From CAJQPP01 sp963793465 (lineage in GTDB: Bacteria; Planctomycetota; Planctomycetia; Pirellulales; Pirellulaceae), in contig CAWCAJ010000005.1 of assembly GCA_963793465.1 (NCBI GenBank), positions 558,001 to 622,000 on the forward strand: a stretch of 64,000 nucleotides of DNA, written 5' to 3'. Below, piece by piece: positions 60,803 to 64,000 of this stretch. The notes under the pieces were generated by a model. It worked only from the letters and a program-made list of their open reading frames with translations, searched no databases and was not told the DNA's origin. Each line of letters starts with the position of its first letter. Position 1 is the first letter of the stretch. The translations under genes and the position numbers were made by a program.

Positions 60803-63334
60803 CTACCGCCGACCACCTCGGCCACCACCCGCTCCACGACCACCCCCACTCCGCACGCTACTGCCTCCACTCCGCATGCCGCTGCCTCCACTTCGCATGC
60901 CGCTGCCTCCACTCCGCATACTACTGCCTCCACTCCGCATGCCGCTGCCTGCACTCCGCATACTACTGCCCCCACTTCGCATGCCGCTGCTGCCACTCCG
61001 CATGCTGCCGCGGTTCGTGCTACCGTTGCTGCCACGAAGGTTGGCGGCGGGGTTGGGGATGCCCCGGTTCAACGCGCTGCGGCCGGGATTGGCTCGATTG
61101 GGATTGGCTCGATTGGGATTGGCTCGATTGGGATTGGCTCGATTGGGTGCCGGGTTACTGTTGGGAATTCCGCGATTGAGAGCTCGGGTGCTGGAGTTTC
61201 CGGGTATGGAGCGGGCTCGATTCATGGCGGCAGAACTCCCCCTGTCCGATCCGGTGTTGAGGCGATTCGGGTTGGCGTTTCTGGGAGTATTCTGAGGCAG
61301 TCGGCCAATCCGCGGGTTGAGAGAGCCGTCCCGGGCGTTATTGGCAGACGGACTCCGCACGTTGTTGAGCCCTGGCGGCCCGTTGGTTGCGCGTGGCCCG
61401 TTGGTTGCGCGTGGCCCGTTGGTTGCGCGTGGCCCGTTGGCTGCGCGTGGCCCGTTGGCTGACCGCATTGCGGATCCGGGGTTGGGTGCCCGTCCGCCGT
61501 TGACGGTCGCAGACCGACTGTCGGTTCTGCGGCTGGAGGGAGGTGACGAGAGACGTTGGTTTTGATCCCGCAGTCTCTCAACCTGCTGCTGCAACCGTCG
61601 ATCGAGCTGCGAGCTGCCGCCACGGCCGGCGGAGCGTTGACGGTCTTCCCGATTGCCCGATTGCGGTGGGCGACCTGGTCTGGGGGCAGCGGCACTGCCC
61701 GGCTGACGGGTGGCCAAGGCTTCGCCTGTTCTTGGAGTGGACCGTTCTCGCGAATTTGAGTTTTCCCTCGGCGTCCGACCGGCGGCACCCGCCACTGAAT
61801 CCCGCAGGGTCTGGGCGTTAGCTGCTCGCTGGGAGTTGCCGTTAGCTTGGTTTCCCGGGCCGCGATTGCGTTCCCGTTGGCCCGCGGTAGCGGAGGATTC
61901 GTTCCCGCGATTGCCAGTGCCTCGATTGGCTTGACCGTTACCGGCTACCCGGTCGGCGTTGCCTCGCGCGGCATCTCTCCGCCGGACTTCACCGCGGTTT
62001 TCGCCCCGCCCCGACACAACCTCGGATGGATTCCGCGTGCCTGCCCCGGGTCGGGGTCGTTCGGTGCGGTAGGGTCGATCCGGTTTCGTGCGTTTGGCAA
62101 CGTCGCGATACAGAGAACCCAGCTGATCCTGGTGATTGCCCGGACGGGACGCCACTTGATGGTGCCCGGGGCCTTGTCCCTGCCCGCCACCTCTTATGAA
62201 ATGACGCTGGGGTCGCAGCTGCCGATTGGTGGCAAAGTGACGATGTCGGTTGTAGATATGATTGATCCAGTAATCGTTACCACCTCGGAAGCGAAAGCCG
62301 CGAAACCGATAGTAGGTAAACAACGGGTCATAACAGCCAAATGCAAAATGACTGTGAACCCAGGGTCGATATCCAATATGTCCGAAGTCGTACCAGTCGC
62401 CGAAGCAGTAGCCGCGGACTGGATGGGCAAACAGGTGCACAAAGAAGTCGACTCCCGTGTTGACGACGCAGGCGGGCTGATATCGCCACCCCACATTCAG
62501 ATAAACGGGACGCTGAAATTCAACCGGCGCAAACAGGATTCCCCGATCTTCCAGGGGATAGTCCCAATAACCGGGGCAATAGACGTAACCCTCGGCGGTC
62601 CCGATGTAATAGGCCGGAACCCATACCCGATTTTCCAGACGCGGGCACCAGTAACCGGCTCGCCAAACATATTGATCATCCTGAAACAGCCAGGAACCGG
62701 GGACGTAGAAATAGTCCTCACCGGGAGCTGCCGAAGATGGTCCGTTGTCGATTGACTGGGGCGGTTCGGGGACGAAGGTGGTTTCCGTTTGCTCGGCACT
62801 CGCCCAGTAGCCAGGAATCCACTGCCAACCTTCGGCACTGGCGAACCACTGCCCGGGGTTCCAGCTTTGTCCCGGAGGAACATCCCGCCAGAGACCACTG
62901 ATCCAGATGAACTTGGATGCCTGGTCATCCCATGCCCAGTAACCGGAAATCCATTGCACGTTGGTGCCTGCGGGTTGTACTTCTGGCGGGACCTCGTCCA
63001 CGGGTGGCGGAGGCGTTTCGGAGACCAGCGGGAAATCCACGGGGTCTTTTTGCCAGGGCTCCGCGAAGGCCTCATGCACCGGACCCCGCAACATGAACGA
63101 AAACTCCTCATCCTGCGATTCCAGTGGTTGGGAATCCTGGGGTAGCGATATATTCGGTGCCAAAGGCAATCCGTCGGCATCTGCCATGGGGGCCAGGAGC
63201 GGTCCTTCGGTCTCAAGACCGGGATCGCGAGTTGTCTGGGCCCGAGTGGCCTCGTTTGGCAGAAAAAACAGGACGCAGCCGCCAGCGGCCAAAAGTGTCG
63301 CGATCTTGCGACAGTTCGTCATCAGATTGTGCAT
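60803..63334 (-). CDS. WXXGXW/YXWGXW-repeat exported protein with low-complexity tail
   Basis: An 843-aa protein with GGAG five bases before its ATG and a signal peptide (residues 9-30, 'IATLLAAGGCVLFFLP'). Residues 110-290 contain the repeats 'WISGYWAWDD', 'WISGLWRD', 'WNPGQWFASAEGWQWIPGYWA', 'YVPGSWLF', 'YCPGYWDYP', i.e. WxxGxW modules common in planctomycete secreted proteins. From residue 390 to the end the protein is Arg/Asn/Gly/Ser-rich with several kinds of DNA-level repeats, ending in Met-Arg-Ser-Gly-Gly units. It may form an extracellular matrix or surface layer. Confidence 0.85.
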   Translation of the reverse strand: MHNLMTNCRKIATLLAAGGCVLFFLPNEATRAQTTRDPGLETEGPLLAPMADADGLPLAPNISLPQDSQPLESQDEEFSFMLRGPVHEAFAEPWQKDPVDFPLVSETPPPPVDEVPPEVQPAGTNVQWISGYWAWDDQASKFIWISGLWRDVPPGQSWNPGQWFASAEGWQWIPGYWASAEQTETTFVPEPPQSIDNGPSSAAPGEDYFYVPGSWLFQDDQYVWRAGYWCPRLENRVWVPAYYIGTAEGYVYCPGYWDYPLEDRGILFAPVEFQRPVYLNVGWRYQPACVVNTGVDFFVHLFAHPVRGYCFGDWYDFGHIGYRPWVHSHFAFGCYDPLFTYYRFRGFRFRGGNDYWINHIYNRHRHFATNRQLRPQRHFIRGGGQGQGPGHHQVASRPGNHQDQLGSLYRDVAKRTKPDRPYRTERPRPGAGTRNPSEVVSGRGENRGEVRRRDAARGNADRVAGNGQANRGTGNRGNESSATAGQRERNRGPGNQANGNSQRAANAQTLRDSVAGAAGRTPRENSNSRERSTPRTGEALATRQPGSAAAPRPGRPPQSGNREDRQRSAGRGGSSQLDRRLQQQVERLRDQNQRLSSPPSSRRTDSRSATVNGGRAPNPGSAMRSANGPRAANGPRATNGPRATNGPRATNGPPGLNNVRSPSANNARDGSLNPRIGRLPQNTPRNANPNRLNTGSDRGSSAAMNRARSIPGNSSTRALNRGIPNSNPAPNRANPNRANPNRANPNRANPGRSALNRGIPNPAANLRGSNGSTNRGSMRSGSSGMRSGGSSMRSAGSGMRSGGSSMRSGGSGMRSGGSGMRSGGSSVRSGGGRGAGGGRGGRR
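60830..61010. repeat. Coding tandem repeats of a 21-nt type unit
   Basis: Diverged units such as cactccgcatgccgctgcctc recur about eight times and encode the Gly-Met-Arg-Ser-Gly-Gly-Ser tail of the preceding protein. Confidence 0.8.
61091..61148. repeat. Coding tandem repeat, 15-nt unit, about 3.9 copies
   Basis: ggctcgattgggatt is repeated and encodes Asn-Pro-Asn-Arg-Ala in the minus-strand protein, in frame. Confidence 0.88.
61381..61460. repeat. Coding tandem repeat, 18-nt unit, about 4.4 copies
   Basis: cgttggttgcgcgtggcc is repeated with one variant copy and encodes Arg-Ala-Thr-Asn-Gly-Pro-like units in frame. Confidence 0.88.
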
Positions 63335-63784
63335 GGCATCTCCAGCGACCAAAGTCCGAAAAAATTCGTGAATGGTCGCCTTTCATTGGGAAGTCAGTAC
63401 GGGATGGACATGTTGGGTTTGTTTCCGCATGTCGGTAGGGGAAGTATATGCGATTCGCGTGCCAGCATTTGGAAACCGCAGGGAAATACTCAAGCGGCCG
63501 CTGAATCGCCGATTTCCGCGCTATCTGTCGGCGAATCGGGTGATGACGGGACACCTGACTGTTTGATGGGGACTTTTCGATGGGAACGTCCCTACTTGGC
63601 AAGCGGCAACGGTGATAGGGGCACGCCGGATTGGCTGGCCCGGCGAATCGTCAATTCCCTGGGAAGCCAGGGATGGATCCAACGACCCGGAAATGATATT
63701 GCCAAAACCCACGGTCTTTCGCTAAATTTCTCGCTGCTGTTTACAAGACTGGCAGCCGCCAAGGCAAGGAAGCTACGGGCAAAT
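63335..63784. other. Intergenic region before the ABC transporter gene
   Basis: A 450-nt divergent gap. Short frames are present on both strands but show no family features or ribosome sites. It presumably contains the promoters of the WXXGXW protein and the ABC transporter genes; none is clear by eye. Confidence 0.4.
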
Positions 63785-64000
63785 ATGAAAAACCTTCGTC
63801 GCGCGCTAGGGATGGCGTTTCGCTACAAGTGGTCCATCATCAGTTCCACGATCTGTGCTTTCTTGATCGCCATATTGTGGGGAGCCAATATCGGTGGTGT
63901 GCTGCCGATTATCGAGATTGTCTTCAAGGGTAATTCCCTGCACACGATGATCGATGAGCGGATTGAGCGGTCGGAAAATGCGATTGCGGAGGCCCATACC
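63785..64000 (+). CDS. ABC transporter, N-terminal membrane part (3' truncated)
   Basis: The first 72 residues of a protein cut by the window end. 'MKNLRRALGMAFRYKWSII' followed by a membrane helix ('ISSTICAFLIAILWGANIGGVLPI') and 'IEIVFKGNSLHTMIDERIE' matches the first helix and periplasmic loop of planctomycete MsbA-like ABC exporters (fused membrane and ATPase parts). Such proteins flip lipids or lipid-linked glycans. The ATPase part is outside the window. Confidence 0.7.
   Translation, partial: MKNLRRALGMAFRYKWSIISSTICAFLIAILWGANIGGVLPIIEIVFKGNSLHTMIDERIERSENAIAEAHT

Noticed and set aside
60677..61462. Plus-strand frame of Thr/His/Ala repeats
   Set aside because: It is the antisense reading of the repeat tail of the WXXGXW protein.

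Overview
The window looks like a piece of a planctomycete chromosome (Planctomycetota, probably order Pirellulales). This is inferred from a combination of families typical of that group: two tandem 3-keto-disaccharide hydrolase (DUF1080) domains in one secreted protein, a DUF1559 prepilin-like protein, a PEP-CTERM protein, a WXXGXW/YXWGXW repeat protein, a Ser/Thr kinase with a helical repeat tail, a DUF3179 protein, and zinc-ribbon plus TM proteins. Base composition is GC-rich with one clearly AT-richer island. No rRNA, tRNA, CRISPR array or transposase was recognised.

Layout. 0-19 kb is ordinary chromosome: a PQQ-like propeller, a PEP-CTERM protein, a pair of CBS-domain proteins, an FMN-dependent alpha-hydroxy-acid oxidase, an ACMSD-like amidohydrolase, a TPR protein, a secreted trypsin-like protease, a large Ser/Thr kinase, an AlkD-like HEAT protein, a Na+/Ca2+ antiporter, DUF1294, a phosphoesterase overlapping a GT2 glycosyltransferase, a thioester-reductase-like SDR and the DUF1080 protein. 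19.4-23.4 kb is an AT-richer island of four minus-strand genes: a six-cysteine secreted small protein, a membrane-anchored protein of unknown function, a C39-like/rhodanese protein and a MauE-prepilin fusion. It is bracketed by direct repeats of about 0.5 kb copied from the 3' end of the DUF1080 gene. 23.9-29.7 kb holds a chalcone-isomerase-like protein, ispH (with an apparent frameshift), a squalene/phytoene-synthase-like protein, an acyltransferase whose 3' end runs into a RhuM remnant, and a GxxExxY protein.

29.7-45.2 kb contains a membrane-bound MutS-like ATPase just downstream of purB, a large secreted protein, a DUF3179 protein with an in-frame TGA exactly at a conserved Cys, a hydrolase-like protein that has lost its nucleophile, a zinc-ribbon membrane protein, a MoxR-type AAA/VWA pair and a YihX-like HAD phosphatase. 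45.3-60.8 kb is a surface-glycan locus: several glycosyltransferases, GalE, two methyltransferases and a pseudaminic-acid-type trio (PseB, PseC and a PseG-like protein). Eight of its proteins from different families end in Ala-Ala. The window closes with a WXXGXW repeat protein and the start of an ABC transporter.

Cross-cutting observations. A dispersed intergenic hairpin repeat occurs at least seven times, always between genes. Three genes (ispH, a glycan-locus glycosyltransferase, the pseG-like gene) carry single-frame shifts, two of them at short C/G runs, so sequencing or assembly indels must be considered alongside real mutation. The two most interesting leads are the candidate UGA-encoded selenocysteine in the DUF3179 protein and the redox/secretion island with its unusual mode of insertion.
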